Source of the DNA: Ptychodera flava
Lineage: Eukaryota > Hemichordata > Enteropneusta > Ptychoderidae
NCBI RefSeq assembly: GCF_041260155.1
Contig: NC_091939.1
Location: forward strand, 41,677,870-41,741,869
DNA length: 64,000 nt
Direction: 5' to 3'
The notes below the pieces were generated by a model that saw only the letters and a list, made by a program, of their open reading frames with translations, made no database searches and had not been told where the DNA came from. The translations under genes were made by a program, and so were the position numbers. This document shows positions 27,404 through 39,562 of the stretch, one piece after another. How positions within the stretch are numbered: the first letter of the stretch is position 1; each line of letters starts with the position of its first letter.

Positions 27404-28425
27404 AATCAATTGCTAGATCAATAGATATTACTTCACATACACAGGAATAATCTGTTACTGAAGTGTCATGCATCTTGCACTCTACCAATAGATCTTGCTC
27501 TCCTTGCAAGCCTTTTCACCCATTTATATGGTTGCGACAAACCATTATTCTACTTTCCTAGAGATGTTGAAAAATAATTGTTTTGATAGTGACATTTGAT
27601 ACCACTCAGAGCATTAATTTAACAGTGTTATAATGCTTATCAGCATTAATTATATATAGCTTTTCTGATATACAAGGATTACATCATTTATTCATGCTAG
27701 AGTACCCAGATCTTGCAATAAGTGACCATGATACATCAAAGTCATGGTCCTTGTTCTTGAGAGACTAAATAAACTTTGATAATTCAGTAGTATTCTAATA
27801 CTAATTGTTCTGGAATGATTGCATGCAATTAATTGGCAAAGAAAGTCTTGAAGGCGTTATCAGTGAGGCTTATGTAAACCTTCTCCTTGTTGACTCCTGT
27901 TGAGATTTTGGCCTTGAAAATGACACTCCTGACTTGAGATTAACCTTTCAGTGGGCATGTAGACCTATCCCAGCAATTACAAACAGCTGGGTCAATCCTA
28001 ATGCTAGTTTCTGGCAATTACTTTGAGACCCTTCTTATGTGATTTGATATATACAGGCAATATTGTCCTTGCTACTTTTATTGTGTTTCTGTTGAACATC
28101 TTGTGTAGTTTAGATTCCTTGGGGAAGTGATGATCAATAAATCAAAGCAATATGTATTTCATTTACCTTTAGACTTAAGAGGCTATTCAATAGTGATTTA
28201 CACATTGCAGGCTCTATCAAGAACTGGAATTTGAGTTTTACAAGGAAACAAATGCGAAATGCCATTTTATCATACAGCTCGTCTTTAATGCATGTAGTTC
28301 CTATGGCAAGATACTGATAACTAAGTGAAATTTGTGAAAACAAAATGTTTTACCTGTTTTTAAATTACTTGAGCAAGATATTGATGCCCCATAAACCACC
28401 TGGAGCAGTTCCCTTCTCTATGATG

Positions 28426-28468
<43 letters not shown>

Positions 28469-28789
28469 CAGGTGATGCTGCTGGGTCACACTAGAATCAT
28501 AAGATTTAACCTATTCAGGCCAATGCTCTGTACACTGGTCCTAAATCATCATTAATAACAATGGTTTGGGCCAAACCATTTTAGTGAAAGGGTTTAACAA
28601 ATTCATCTCAGTACAGAATGATCATAATTGTCACAGGTACAAATGTGGGCCCTGCATACATGGTTTTCATGCTTTATAGATGTATCATGCATTTTGCACA
28701 AAAATGACTTGAAATATTACATGTTGAAAGAAGTATAAGGTACATCTTTTTATCACACTTGGTTTGATAATCTTGCCAATACATAATTT
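26885..28789. other. No supported gene; two microsatellites
   Basis: Contains (AT)n at about 27339-27401 and (GA)n at about 28431-28467. The rest is AT-rich with no recognisable coding or RNA gene. Confidence 0.45.
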
Positions 28790-29080
28790 TTATTTATTTA
28801 TTTATTTAGCGTGTACACATACATGACATAGGCATAAAATGAAATACAAAACAAAAGAATAACGAGATAAAAAAAATTCTAAAGAAAGAGATTAAATACG
28901 TCTTCCAAAATTAAATTACATTTTATAAACTTTCATTAGCTCATGAAAGAACTTTGCGGTGAAATGCACAAAACAATCAAGACATATTTGAAGAAGGCTA
29001 TCTTGACAAAATGTTTCAGTTGAGCCTGAATATCAAAAATAGAATTACAGTAACTTTCTCTTAAACCTTGTGCAGGTGTA
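28790..29080. repeat. Dispersed repeat shared with 45.38-45.57 kb
   Basis: After TTTATTTATTTAG, both copies share 'TACACATA', 'ATAGGCATA' or 'TTGGCATA', 'GAAATACAAA', 'TTCAAAAGAAAGAGAT' variants, then 'CTTTGC(G/A)GTGAAATGCACAAAA'. Same order, same orientation, moderate divergence. It is probably an old interspersed repeat; the class is not identified. Confidence 0.7.
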
Positions 29081-29879
29081 CTTTGACGAATCACAATAAA
29101 ATGAAATTCATCTCCAACATCACTTTTATATAAAACTACAAAGTCTAAGGTATCTGGGAATATTCTTGTAATGACCAACTTCAACTAGGAAAATATGATT
29201 TGAAATTCTTGTTTTTGTTAATGCTATTCTATCAAGGGATTTGTAAAAGAGACAGACACTTCTCATATTTGAAAACAGTTTTAATCTTACAATAAATAGT
29301 TAGTTTCTCATAACTTTCTATGGCTTTCTTCCAGAAATCAACAAACTTTGCTTTCAAGGAATTTTTTCTGTTAATTATAATATGTGATCTTCAACCTGAA
29401 TTTAAAGTGTCCATAAGTCATTAATATCTGGTATACATATACAATACAATACATAGTTGATTTTCTCAGCTCATCAGAATGTAAATATACAAATTAAACT
29501 TTGGAATTAAGTTTTCATTAAAAATGTGGACACTACATATGATCTCAATTTTCAGAGTTCATAGGAATATTGACTGAAAAAAAAAGTTTGCAAGGATGTT
29601 ACTTCTTACAGATCCGTAAACTAACAAGTGATGGCCAGTTTGAAACTTCAAAGCATTTTGATATTCTTGTGAATATGTTAACAGAAACAGAAATTCCTAC
29701 TTAACTGTTGGTTATTTAGATCACCAAGATGTTTTAAAATTACATGACCAAACTAAAAAGTATCGGTGACTTGAAGATAGGTCACTCTTACAAGGCATGG
29801 TTCACATTTAAACCCCCAAAGTTTCGGATATGATTGTAGGCATCTACATCTGTAAAAAGCCCTTGCTGGCAATGTAAGT

Positions 29880-30070
29880 ACTGTAGCAAGCTAAAATAAA
29901 CGGGTTCTTTATTAGTGTCTGCATCATGGCCGCACTGTGCCAAGGTTTGAGTACTACTATGCTACCAAGGTGAAGATACAGGACGCTTTCAATGGATTTG
30001 AACCCACAATGCACAGCACCCAGTTACCTAGCATAGCACAGTGGGTTGCCGTTTCCACCACCTTCACTCA
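29880..30070 (-). mobile_element. tRNA-derived SINE candidate
   Basis: On the minus strand an A-box-like TGGTGGAAACG (30050-30060) is followed about 45 bp later by a B-box GGGTTCAAATCC (29994-30005). This spacing and order match an RNA polymerase III internal promoter. There is no good cloverleaf, so a SINE head is likelier than a tRNA gene. Confidence 0.5.
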
Positions 30071-30284
30071 CTCGACAAATATATAATAAAAAATCTACAT
30101 TTCTGTATCAACTTCACCAACAAAAAGTGGAAAAGAAGTAGACAAATACTTCAAAATGATTGTATCCAATACCGAGGTTTCATTTGTCTAATTTTAATAT
30201 GTGGTAAGACAGTGTCCACTTTCTAAAAGACATTTAAGTCACTGAAAAACATCTTGACTGATCATGTTTTATTTTTCTTCTATA
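30071..30284. other. No gene seen
   Basis: Short AT-rich gap before the triplicated unit. Confidence 0.4.
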
Positions 30285-32645
30285 CTTGTGAACACACAAC
30301 CGCTAAGTTGAGGAAAGACAGGAGGGTTTATTGCAAAAGGAGAATGTAAACGCCAACAAAGTAAAGAATAAAGCACAAGATGAAACGGCAAATATAAAGC
30401 AGTAAAGTGCATAGAACTAGTGCCCTCGCAGATCTCAAACTAAATACTATCAAAACTTACAATACAAAACAGTCAAAGTAGAAGTAGCAAACTAACCTAC
30501 AAGTAAAATATGAGCAAAATATATGGGAGAGGGCCCCTTCAGTCAAGCAACCGAGCAACGGTCATTGGTGACCTTGGGGTCAAGGTCTGAATGACCTTGA
30601 TGATGATTCCATCCTGAGAGGCCGGCAATGTGGGAAAGGAGTGGAATTCCCGAGAAAATGGGGGTCAGGATGGAATCCAAAGCCCGGACACTTGAAAGAA
30701 AGGGAAAAAGAGAGGAGGAGACAGGGGATGGTGGTGGGATAGGCTGAGCTGGTATGGCATGAACCCAGCGGCTGAATGAATGAATGAATGAATGGGAGCG
30801 ATGAGACAAAGGCTTGATTATGTAGTGTCGTGTGCAAACGTGGCTGATTGGCTGGGAAGGAGGATTGATAACAGTCATGGGTAGAAGAGCCGATTGGCTA
30901 AGGGGACGACAGTGAAGATGTAAGGAAGGCAGATAGCTAGGTGTAATCACAAAACACATCTATGATTAAACCAGATTCCACTTTGTGAACACACCACCGC
31001 TAAGTTGAGGAAAGACAGGAGGGTTTATTGCAAAAAGGAGAATGTAAACGCCAACAAAGTAAAGAATAAAGCACAAGATGAAACGGCAAATATAAAGCAG
31101 TAAAGTGCATAGAACTAGTGCCCTCGCAGATCTCAAACTAAATACTATCAAAACTTACAATACAAAACAGTCAAAGTAGAAGTAGCAAACTAACCTACAG
31201 TAAATATGAGCAAAATATATGGAGAGGGCCCTTCAGTCAAGCAACCGAGCAACGGTCATTGGTGACCTTGGGTCAAGGTCTGAATGACCTTGATGATGAT
31301 TCCATCCTGAGAGGCGGCAATGTGGGAAAGGAGTGGAATTCCCGAGAAAATGGGGGTCAGGATGGATCCAAAGCCGGACACTTGAAAGAAAGGGAAAAAG
31401 AGAGGAGGAGACAGGGGATGGTGGTGGGATAGGCTGAGCTGGTATGGCATGAACCCAGCGGCTGAATGAATGAATGAATGAATGGGAGCGATGAGACAAA
31501 GGCTTGATTATGTAGTGTCGTGTGCAAACATGGCTGATTGGCTGGGAAGGAGGATTGATAACAGTCATGGGTAGAAGAGCCGATTGGCTAAGGGGACGAC
31601 AGTGAAGATGTAAGGAAGGCAGATAGCTAGGTGTACATCAAAAACACATCACTTGTGATAAACACAGATTCCACTTTGTGAACACACCACCGCTAAGTTG
31701 AGGAAAGACAGGAGGGTTTATTGCAAAAGGAGAATGTAAACGCCAACAAAGTAAAGAATAAAGCACAAGATGAAACGGCAAATATAAAGCAGTAAAGGGC
31801 ATAGAACTAGTGCCCTCGCAGATCTCAAACTAAATACTATCAAAACTTACAATACAAAACAGTCAAAGTAGAAGTAGCAAACTAACCTACAATAAAATTG
31901 AGCAAAATATATGGGAGAGGGCCCCTTCAGTCAAGCAACCGAGCAACGGTCATTGGTGACCTTGGGGTCAAGGTCTGAATGACCTTGATGATGAATCCAT
32001 CCTGAGAGGCCGCAATGTGGGAAAGGAGTGGAATTCCCGAGAAATGGGGGTCAGGATGGAATCCAAAGCCCAAACGAAGGAGGTATGACTGAAGTGACCC
32101 CCAAAAGGAGGGAAGAAATTGAGAATGATGTTAGTAAAGGGGTTCTCGCACCCAGGGGAACACCGCGGTGGTGATACGGCCCTGGGTGAGGGGGTCCCGG
32201 GGGACAATAAACTGTGCGAGCCCGGGTGGAAACATGATGAAACGGAGACGAGGTTCTCGCGCCCAAGGGATCACCGTGGTGATGATACGGCTTGGGGGAG
32301 GGGGTCCTGGGGGACAGGGTAGACTGTACGAGCCCAGGTGGAAACGTGGATTGAACAAGACAAGGTTCTCGCACCCAAGGGATCACCTGATAGGCTGAGC
32401 TGGTATGGCATGAACTCAGCGGCTGAATGAATGAATGAATGAATGAATGAATGGGAGTGATGAGACAAAGGCTTGATTATGTAGTGTCGTGTGCAAACAT
32501 GGCTGATTGGCTGGGAAGGAGGATTGATAACAGTCATGGGTAGAAGAGCCGATTGGCTAAGGGGACGACAGTGAAGATGTAAGGAAGGCAGATAGCTAGG
32601 TGTAATCACAAAACACATCTGTGATTAAACACAGATTCCACTTTA
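30285..32645. repeat. Tandem triplication of an about 0.69-kb unit
   Basis: Units begin near 30286, 30982 and 31674 with 'GTGAACACACCACCGCTAAG' and share the same order of landmarks: 'GGAGGGTTTATTGC', 'CCCTCGCAGATCTC', 'GACCTTGATGATGA', then a (TGAA)n run and 'GGCAGATAGCTAGGTGTA'. Copies differ by only a few percent, so the triplication is recent. The third unit has its middle replaced by a minisatellite (about 32140-32390). Long minus-strand frames simply recur with the unit and have Ser/His/Pro-rich low-complexity composition. Confidence 0.9.
32141..32390. repeat. Minisatellite of about 110-bp units inside the third copy
   Basis: GGTTCTCGCRCCCARGGGA recurs at about 32144, 32251 and 32364, with 'GTGATGATACGG', 'GGGGGTCC' and 'GAGCCC(A/G)GGTGGAAAC' between. 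It is GC-rich relative to its surroundings and absent from the first two 0.69-kb units. Confidence 0.8.
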
Positions 32646-32822
32646 CATAAGATGATACTTATATTTTTAAGCTCTGTGTAACTGATGGAGAATCATTAAC
32701 TTATGCCTATTTATCAAAACATATGATCTATATTACTCAAAAGGGTTTTGAGTATAATATGCAGTTAATGTGGTTAACTTATGGATTTGTTTATAAATTA
32801 AACTCTGTACAACTTTTGGTAT

Positions 32823-34645
32823 TTGGAAAATTCAGTCTATTATTTACCTCACTATCTAGCACTGTTTCTCACACAATACCATTATCTCATGGATATTTTC
32901 GGGGTACAGTATAATGGCATTGTCTTATCCCTTACGAAAATAGTCTGTAGATATTCTATTGAACTCTGATATTCTATAGAAATTCTGTATATTTTATGGA
33001 AATCTGATGGAAATATGCTTCCATTGAAATTCAATTGAAAATTTTCAATACAATTCTGTAGAAAAATTTAAATTTTATAGAATTTTAATGTGTATAGAAA
33101 CTTTATAATTCTATTGAAGTTTGCTGACAATTTTCTGTAGAAAATCTGCAGAAATTAAACATATTTTTTATGGAATTTTTCAGTTCCATAGCTTTTGTGG
33201 AAATTTTTTTCTGTTTTTTTTCCTCACAGTTTACACTGTTTCAGACTTAAGTTCATGTTTTTGCATGTTGGCATGAGCTTTGATAAGAACTCAGTGACAT
33301 ATATATAGCTGGTTTCAATATGGAAAAGGTAGTGACATATACCTATGGAGAGTTCTAAGCACATTCTCGTGTACCCTTTAATTCTGAAAAGTTATTTTCA
33401 TTTACACACACGTGCCAGGAAAATGTATACAGTTTCAATTGTACCATTTCTTTTGTACATTTCATGACTGTACACAGACCAACCTGACTCTCTTTGTTAG
33501 ATCCTAGGTCAAGTGAGCTGACCTGTGCCTTTGCTTTGTTATGCAAATAGTTTCCTGCCTTTACAATGGGCTGATTACATAATAGTGTAGCCACGCATTA
33601 TTCATTTGAACTTGAGGCAGTCCACAGTGCACATGGCTCTTATGAAAAGTACAACTCCAAATTCCATGGAAAATTAGGATCCAAGGTCCATTAGCAAGAT
33701 TCTAACAGTGTTATGGAGAAGGGAGCTCACTAATACGTCACAACTGTAAGGATCCACATTGCAGCATCAACTGAAAATTACGTGAGTTAAGATACACAAC
33801 ACTTTAATTATGCACTTGGCTGAGTTGACAACTCAAAACTGCTAGACTGGAGAGGTAGGCCTTGCATTCATATGTGTAGGTTGCTTTATATTTTGTAGTC
33901 CCTGTATGTTTCATCAAGTTTCGAACGATTGTTAATCATATTTCTTTTAGAAATAAACTACATGTTTATAATTTACTTGCTGCCTGATTTTTTGTGAGTT
34001 TTACAGTAATTCATTGCTTTTGTATCTATGGCAATATCATAAGGTGGTACTCCTTACTTAATAAAAGTTTAACACATATTGTTGTCATACTTTCTAAGAG
34101 ATTGAACTCGTATAAGACAAACAAACTTCTGTAAAAGAGTGCAGAAATTAAATATAGTTCTACAGAAATTCTACATAAAAATTCTGTAGAATGTGGTATA
34201 AATTCAATATAGTGCTACAGATATTCTGTAGAACGTGTATCGAATTTACATAGAAATTCTGTAAATTCTACAGAAATGATACAGAAATTCTGTTGAATTT
34301 CTACAGAAAAAGGGGGCCAAAACTCCATTAAACTCTGTTAATTTCCATAAAGGTTCAGTAGAATTTCTGTAGAAATTCTGTATTACTTTAATTGAATTTT
34401 GTCATCAATTTCAATAGAATTTCTACAGAAAATTTTCATAAGGGATCTGCTGCTCAGCTCACCATTTTCCACTGTTTAACTCTCACACTATACCATTATC
34501 CCATGGATATTTTCCAGGTACAATATAATGGCATTGTCTTGTCTGCTGCTAAGCTCATCATTTTCAACTGTTTAATTCTCACACAATACCATTATCCCAT
34601 GGATATTTTCAGGGTACAGTAGCATAGTCTTCTCTGCTCCTCAGA
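32823..34645. repeat. 100-bp satellite units split by an insertion
   Basis: Units carry 'ACAATACCATTATCCCATGG', 'ATATTTTC.GGGTACA', 'ATAATGGCATTGTCTT' and 'CTGCTGCTCAGCTC'. One partial unit lies at 32823-32926 and two more at about 34447-34645. The gap is filled by a TIR element (32929-34444). Confidence 0.8.
32929..34444. mobile_element. 1.5-kb TIR element, AT duplication (ISL2EU-like?)
   Basis: The left end CCCTTACGAAAATA... and right end ...TTTTCATAAGGG are inverted repeats, extending as 'CTGTAGAWATTCTATTGAA' on both sides. Dense subterminal TTCTGTAGAAATTC-type motifs fill about 300 bp at each end. Both ends are flanked by AT, and the neighbouring intact satellite unit reads GTCTTGTCTGCTG at the corresponding site, giving an empty-site comparison. 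A 2-bp AT duplication is reported for ISL2EU-type elements, so I suggest that class with caution. No transposase is visible. Confidence 0.65.
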
Positions 34646-35519
34646 CCATAAAATTGCCTCTTTCTCCTTGCACCACCGTGCCCTCTGTATTTTTCATTCC
34701 AAGCATATTTGGGGATGGATAATGGTCTTGGTGGTTGTCATGGTAACCTTATGGCTAGCAACAATGGTCGGGGAAGGCTACATAAAACTGACATTTAAAA
34801 AACCCCAAAGTATTAATTTCTAAAAACATCAAAAGGCAAACTTTGACACACATATTGTATTGGTGCAGAAAGGCTACTGAAAAAAGACAGTTGCCGTTTC
34901 TCTGATTATTTTGGCAAAGCTACAAATTAGGTAGCAAAAAAACCTTTGTTACATTTGTTTTTTCAAAAGCAGCAAAATATCCTACCAGTTACATTGTTAC
35001 TGAGGACTTAGAGTCTAGATTTTGCAAAATGTCCACTATAATAGAGACATTTAATACATATTCTGAGCATTTCTACATACTCCCAGAAGTCAACAAAAAC
35101 ACTGTAATTGTAAAGATATGGAAAACAGAAATTCCTTAATATTAACGAAAAGACAACAATTGCAATGCAGAAGTATGCATTTGCCTTGGTTTAAAAAAAT
35201 TTCCAAATTACAGTGGAGTTTGCTCTGCAGAACTCGACAAGTCTACATGTTGCTTATCATTAGAAAAGTCAACATTTGCAACGAGTTATCTTTTGTATCA
35301 GATTACGGCAAACATTTCTCATGCACTGTCTGCAATCACTTTTAGGTCTTTACTTTAATTTGGGAACTTTATGAATATACATGTAAATTCTTTTTGCAAA
35401 GCGGCAACTCATCAAGGCTATACAGAACAGTTTGACTGAACAGATGGCACATTCAAGTCACAGCCAGGATAAATTATACACTAATCTTTCAGCTGTGATG
35501 ATTCCACACCCTGTATCAC
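34646..35519. other. No gene seen
   Basis: AT-rich. A 75-codon plus-strand frame at 35118-35345 has no recognisable feature. Confidence 0.4.
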
Positions 35520-35692
35520 ATGTCAATATTAGTCGAGTGGTTCTCTCTGTGGCCTCTCCGCTAGGCGACTGATGCCGTATGTTGTGGGTTCGAACCCGAT
35601 TGAAAACTAGCCGTATTAATAGTCAGCCGTCTCAAGATTTAGCTCAACAGCAACCATTTTTACTATGATCCATAAGTACATCAGATTAACCA
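35520..35692 (+). mobile_element. tRNA-derived SINE candidate
   Basis: A-box TAGTCGAGTGG (35530-35540) and B-box GGGTTCGAACCC (35586-35597) both fit RNA polymerase III consensus, with a spacing like a long-variable-arm (Leu/Ser-type) tRNA. The acceptor stem does not close, so I call a SINE head rather than a tRNA gene. It ends directly before the 848-bp TIR element. Confidence 0.6.
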
Positions 35693-35700
35693 ATATTACT

Positions 35701-36548
35701 CACAGGCGTACGGAATGTTTCCTAGATCGTCGTCGGATGGGAAGTGACTGACACTGTACTGTGAGGCCGAAGGCCGAACCTCGGTACTGTATAAGAATAC
35801 AAGGTATGTCACGGAAAAATCGACCGGTGGCCCGAAACAAACGAAATAAAGCATCTACCTCAAAAAAATCACATCGACCGGTCGGAAATACCTTCAAACT
35901 TTCAAATCTTTACTCTGGTTACAGAATTCTTTCAAATCTGCCAGTTATGGGCGATAATTGACTGTCCGGCGAATACTCGCACTTGCATTGCCACTCCGCC
36001 ATTTTGAATTTGGGAGTGGACGAGTGACCCCGTGACCCCACAACCGCTAAATTCAACCGTTAACCGTTAGGTAAATTTCATACTGTCAGTGAATACAACT
36101 TCAGCTATCAGGCAACAAGGCAATCAACATAAACCATGGGAAAGTTTATGCTTGTGAATACCGCCATCTGACATTTGTAAACAAACTCTTCACGGGGTCA
36201 CTAGTCCACTCCCAAAGGCTTTTGGGAGTAAAACAGCTATTCAAAATGGCGGAGTGGCAATGCAAGTGCGAGTATTCGCCGGATAGTTAATTATCGCCCG
36301 TAACTGGCAGATTTGAAAGAAATGATGTAACCAGAGTAAAGATTTGAAAGTTTGAAGGTATTTCCGACCGGTCGATGTGATTTTTTTGAGGTAGATGCTT
36401 TATTTCGTTTGTTTCGGGCCACCGGTCGATTTTTCCGTGACATACCTTGTATTCTTATACAGTACCGAGGTTCGGCCTTCGGCCTCACAGTACAGTGTCA
36501 GTCACTTCCCATCCGACGACGATCTAGGAAACATTCCGTACGCCTGTG
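35701..36548. mobile_element. 848-bp long-TIR element with 8-bp TSD
   Basis: The element begins CACAGGCGTACGGAATG and ends in its reverse complement. Arms of about 300 bp are near-identical inverted copies. Flanks are ATATTACT (35693-35700) and ATATTACC (36549-36556), an 8-bp duplication with one change. That length fits hAT or P superfamilies. Each arm contains the same 65-codon open frame, a consequence of the duplication rather than a gene. There is no transposase, so it is non-autonomous. Confidence 0.85.
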
Positions 36549-36556
36549 ATATTACC

Positions 36557-36629
36557 CCAGTATTGTACATATATTGTAATTTAATGCATTGGAGTCCTTT
36601 CTATGCCTCAAAGGTTCAGCCTCCTATTA
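36557..36629. repeat. Short repeat into which the Tigger element inserted
   Basis: 'TTTCTATGCCTCAAAGGTTC' followed by AGCCTCCTATTA here matches 'TTTCTATGCCTCGAAGGTTC' followed by AGCCTGCTATTA at about 40016-40047. The second copy is uninterrupted at the TA where the Tigger element begins. Confidence 0.7.
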
Positions 36630-39560
36630 CAGTGAACCTGGCAAAACCGACCTCTGAATAAACCGACTTCCTGTCAACTCCGACCGACTAAATTATCCCC
36701 GAAAATCACTCATAGGCATCTGTTGTAAAATCCCCTTGACAAACCGACCACTGTTTACTTCGAACACCGACCGCGTCGGTCGGTCCGACCCCTAAAATTA
36801 AACTTGGATAGATCGACCAATCACTTCGAAGCATTTTATTTCTCGTCGCTTACTGATGTCACAGACTTTTCCCCGTCTCTTCTAATCAAGCACTGCCGCC
36901 ACAAAGGATTTTTACCGCCTCCTTTAATCAAACACTGCCGCCACTAAGCGTTAATTTGGGTTTTCACGCCTTCTGGGGTATGATCATAGCAACGGTTTGT
37001 CAACACTTTGTCAGCCCTTCTCTGACAAGCCACCCCTTGGCGTAGTGTGAATCTGTGTAAACAAAGCACCGAACTCCAGGACATGTTGTGTTGACGAGGG
37101 CGGCGACTTATAGATCTTCCGTGCGACAATGCTTTTCGGTGAAGTTTGAGTTTGATTGACAGTAAAACAATAGAGTTTCAACGATAAAAATGAGCAAATT
37201 TCAAGTTCACAGTCATTCTGCATTCGACAGCGATCACTGCAACACCAACGAAAACCATCTCAGTACGTCTACACTACGTTAGTTTACCATGAGTCAGCCA
37301 CCTTCTAAGCGTCGCAGAACGGAACTCAGTCTCGCTGATAAGGTTAAACTTATCAAAGATGCCGAGTCTACACGTCTTACACGTCAGCAACTTGGTCAAA
37401 AGTATGGCATCGGTAAAACTACGGCAACTGACATCATCAGAAAGAAGGCCGAATACTTGCGTCAGTACGAAGAAAATGCCAATGGTTCTCGACAACGATT
37501 TAAAACAACATCGAAGTTCGAAGAAATCAACGACTTAACATGGACATGGTTTCAACAGGCAAGAGCTAAAAACATTCCCATATCCGGTCCTATGCTGCAG
37601 GAAAAGGGTCTTTCGTTTGCAGCTAGTCTTGGAGTCGAAGATTTCAAAGCTTCAAATGGATGGCTTGATAGCTGGAAGAGTCGTCATGCAGTGAAAGCTT
37701 CAAGGTCAGCGGAGAAAGTCCGATGTCGATTTGAGCGTAGTGGAAGATTTCAAGAATCGCGTTGAAGAAATGTGTGCAGGCTACAGTCCAGAAAATATTT
37801 TCAACGCCGACGAAACTGGAGTGTTTTACAGAGCATTACCAGACAGAACTTTAGCAACAAAGGCAGACGAGTGTAAAGGCGGCAAAGTTTCAAAAGAGAG
37901 ACTGACAGTGCTGTTCACCTGTAGCATGACTGGCGAGAAATTGAAACCGTTTGTTGTCGGAAAATCTGCAAAGCCCCGGTGTTTTAAGAACGTTGACATG
38001 AACACTATCCCTGTGTACTGGAACGCCAATAAGAAAGCCTGGATGACAAGTGACCTGTTCAATCTGTACATCCGAGAACTGAACACTCAAATGCGCCGAC
38101 AACGTCGCAAAATCCTGCTCTTCCTTGACAACGCGACCTGTCACCCCCACATCAACCTTTTTTAACGTCACTCTGAAGTTCTTTCCGGCCAATACCACAT
38201 CCGTACTTCAACCACTGGACCAGGGAGCAATTCGTGCCTTCAAAGCTCGCTACAGAAAACGACTTCTTCGTTCAGTGTTGGCAAAGATCGACGATGCATC
38301 GAATGCAAGTGAAGTCGCCAAGTCCGTTAATGTACTCGACGCGGTGTATTGGATCAGCGGTGCTTGGAGGGAGACCAAAGAAGAAACGATTAGAAAGTGT
38401 TTTCGCAAAGGTGGCTTCAGGGTCGATACTGATGAATCCGATGTCAGCGAAGAAACAGAAGATGAAAGCGAACTCAGAACACTCATCCAGGAAGTAAACC
38501 AAGGTTGCAGTGACTGTACAGTCGACCAGTACCTGAATTTCGACGACGCATTGCCTACCGAAGCAACCTACGATGGGGAATGGGAGGATCAGATCGTGCA
38601 GGATTTTCTCGCCAACAAAGACAGCGAAAGCAGGGAACCAGAAGAAAAGGAAGCAGAAGAGAATGACGACTCCGAAAACATCGACCCGAATGACGGCTCA
38701 GAGTTATCCTACGGGGAAGTCTTGACTATGCTGCAGAAGTTACAGAGTTTCGCACTGAACAGAGATGATCGTTACCTCACCGAAGTCCAGAACTTGAAAT
38801 CGATCACCGAACGCCATATTGTGCAGAAGCGATGCTCTTTGAAGCAATCATCACTGGACAGTTTTTTTCTGAAGAAGCCATAGGAGACAGGAGACAGTGT
38901 TTCGATAGTTTAGATAGGAGACAGTGTTTAGATTTCGCCACACTTGAAAATCGACAGAATGAAATCACGGAACTTTCACTGCATATACGGTTACGTTTTC
39001 AAAATGGCCGCCAAGCTTCACCGCCGCGTACGTCGAGTCACACACGATGTCTGATCATCCATCTTTCAATAATTGCATGTATGAACAATAGACTGAGAGA
39101 CCGTATTCATTTCCTTCTGTGAACAACATTTAATATACGGTGATACGATAATTTTTTGAAAGTTTTGATCGCTATTTCAGCCTTTTCTGACTGTGGTTGT
39201 GCACATCATGTACAGTACAAAGCATTTCCATTTTACTATGTGCGTGGCGAGGTCCGACTTTACCACCTTACTTTTTATTTATTCTGTCCAACAAAATGTC
39301 ACACAAAAGAAATAAAGTTTCGTTTTTACAAAATAATTTTTTATTTGTACAGTAATAAAAACCGTATGTCTGAAATGTGTGTCGTATGATCATGATGTGT
39401 GTGTGTGTGTGTGCCTGTGTGTGCATGTTACACTGTATTAGACTGTAAGCCAATGGGTTGATTTTAGGGCAGCCACGCCCACACTGAATAAACCGACCCT
39501 CTGTTAAAACCGACCAAAATTTGCGGTCCGATGTGAAGTCGGTTTTGCCAGGTTTCACTG
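36630..39560 (+). mobile_element. Tigger/pogo DNA transposon
   Basis: Terminal inverted repeats read CAGTGAACCTGGCAAAACCG on the left and, reverse-complemented, CAGTGAAACCTGGCAAAACC on the right. Both ends are flanked by TA (36628-36629, 39561-39562), as in the Tc1/mariner/pogo superfamily. Secondary repeats of 'AAACCGACC' occur just inside both ends. The interior encodes one CENP-B-like transposase. Total length 2.93 kb is that of a full autonomous Tigger element. Confidence 0.95.
37289..38883 (+). pseudogene. Tigger transposase, two frame changes
   Basis: Frame one (from ATG 37289, MSQPPSKRRRTELSLADKVK) holds a CENP-B N-terminal helix-turn-helix (LTRQQLGQKYGIGKTTATDI) and a second HTH (AASLGVEDFKASNGWLDSWK). 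After a frame change near 37740 the DDE1 domain begins: FNADETGVFY carries the first catalytic Asp and ILLFLDNATCHPH the second. A run of seven T near 38160 marks a second frame change, after which FFPANTTSVLQPLDQGAI carries the third Asp expected of pogo/Tigger (D-D-D). The C-terminus is acidic and ends SLDSFFLKKP. Family proteins cut and paste the element at TA. With two shifts this copy is inactive but little decayed. The T-run shift could also be a sequencing artefact. Confidence 0.9.
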
Positions 39561-39562
39561 TA

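Noticed and set aside
30543-32618. Minus-strand frames of 111-138 codons rich in Ser, His and Pro
   Set aside because: They recur with the triplicated repeat and have low-complexity composition without domains or splice context.
35530-35600. True tRNA-Leu or tRNA-Ser gene
   Set aside because: Internal promoter boxes fit, but the acceptor and anticodon stems do not pair, so a SINE head is likelier.
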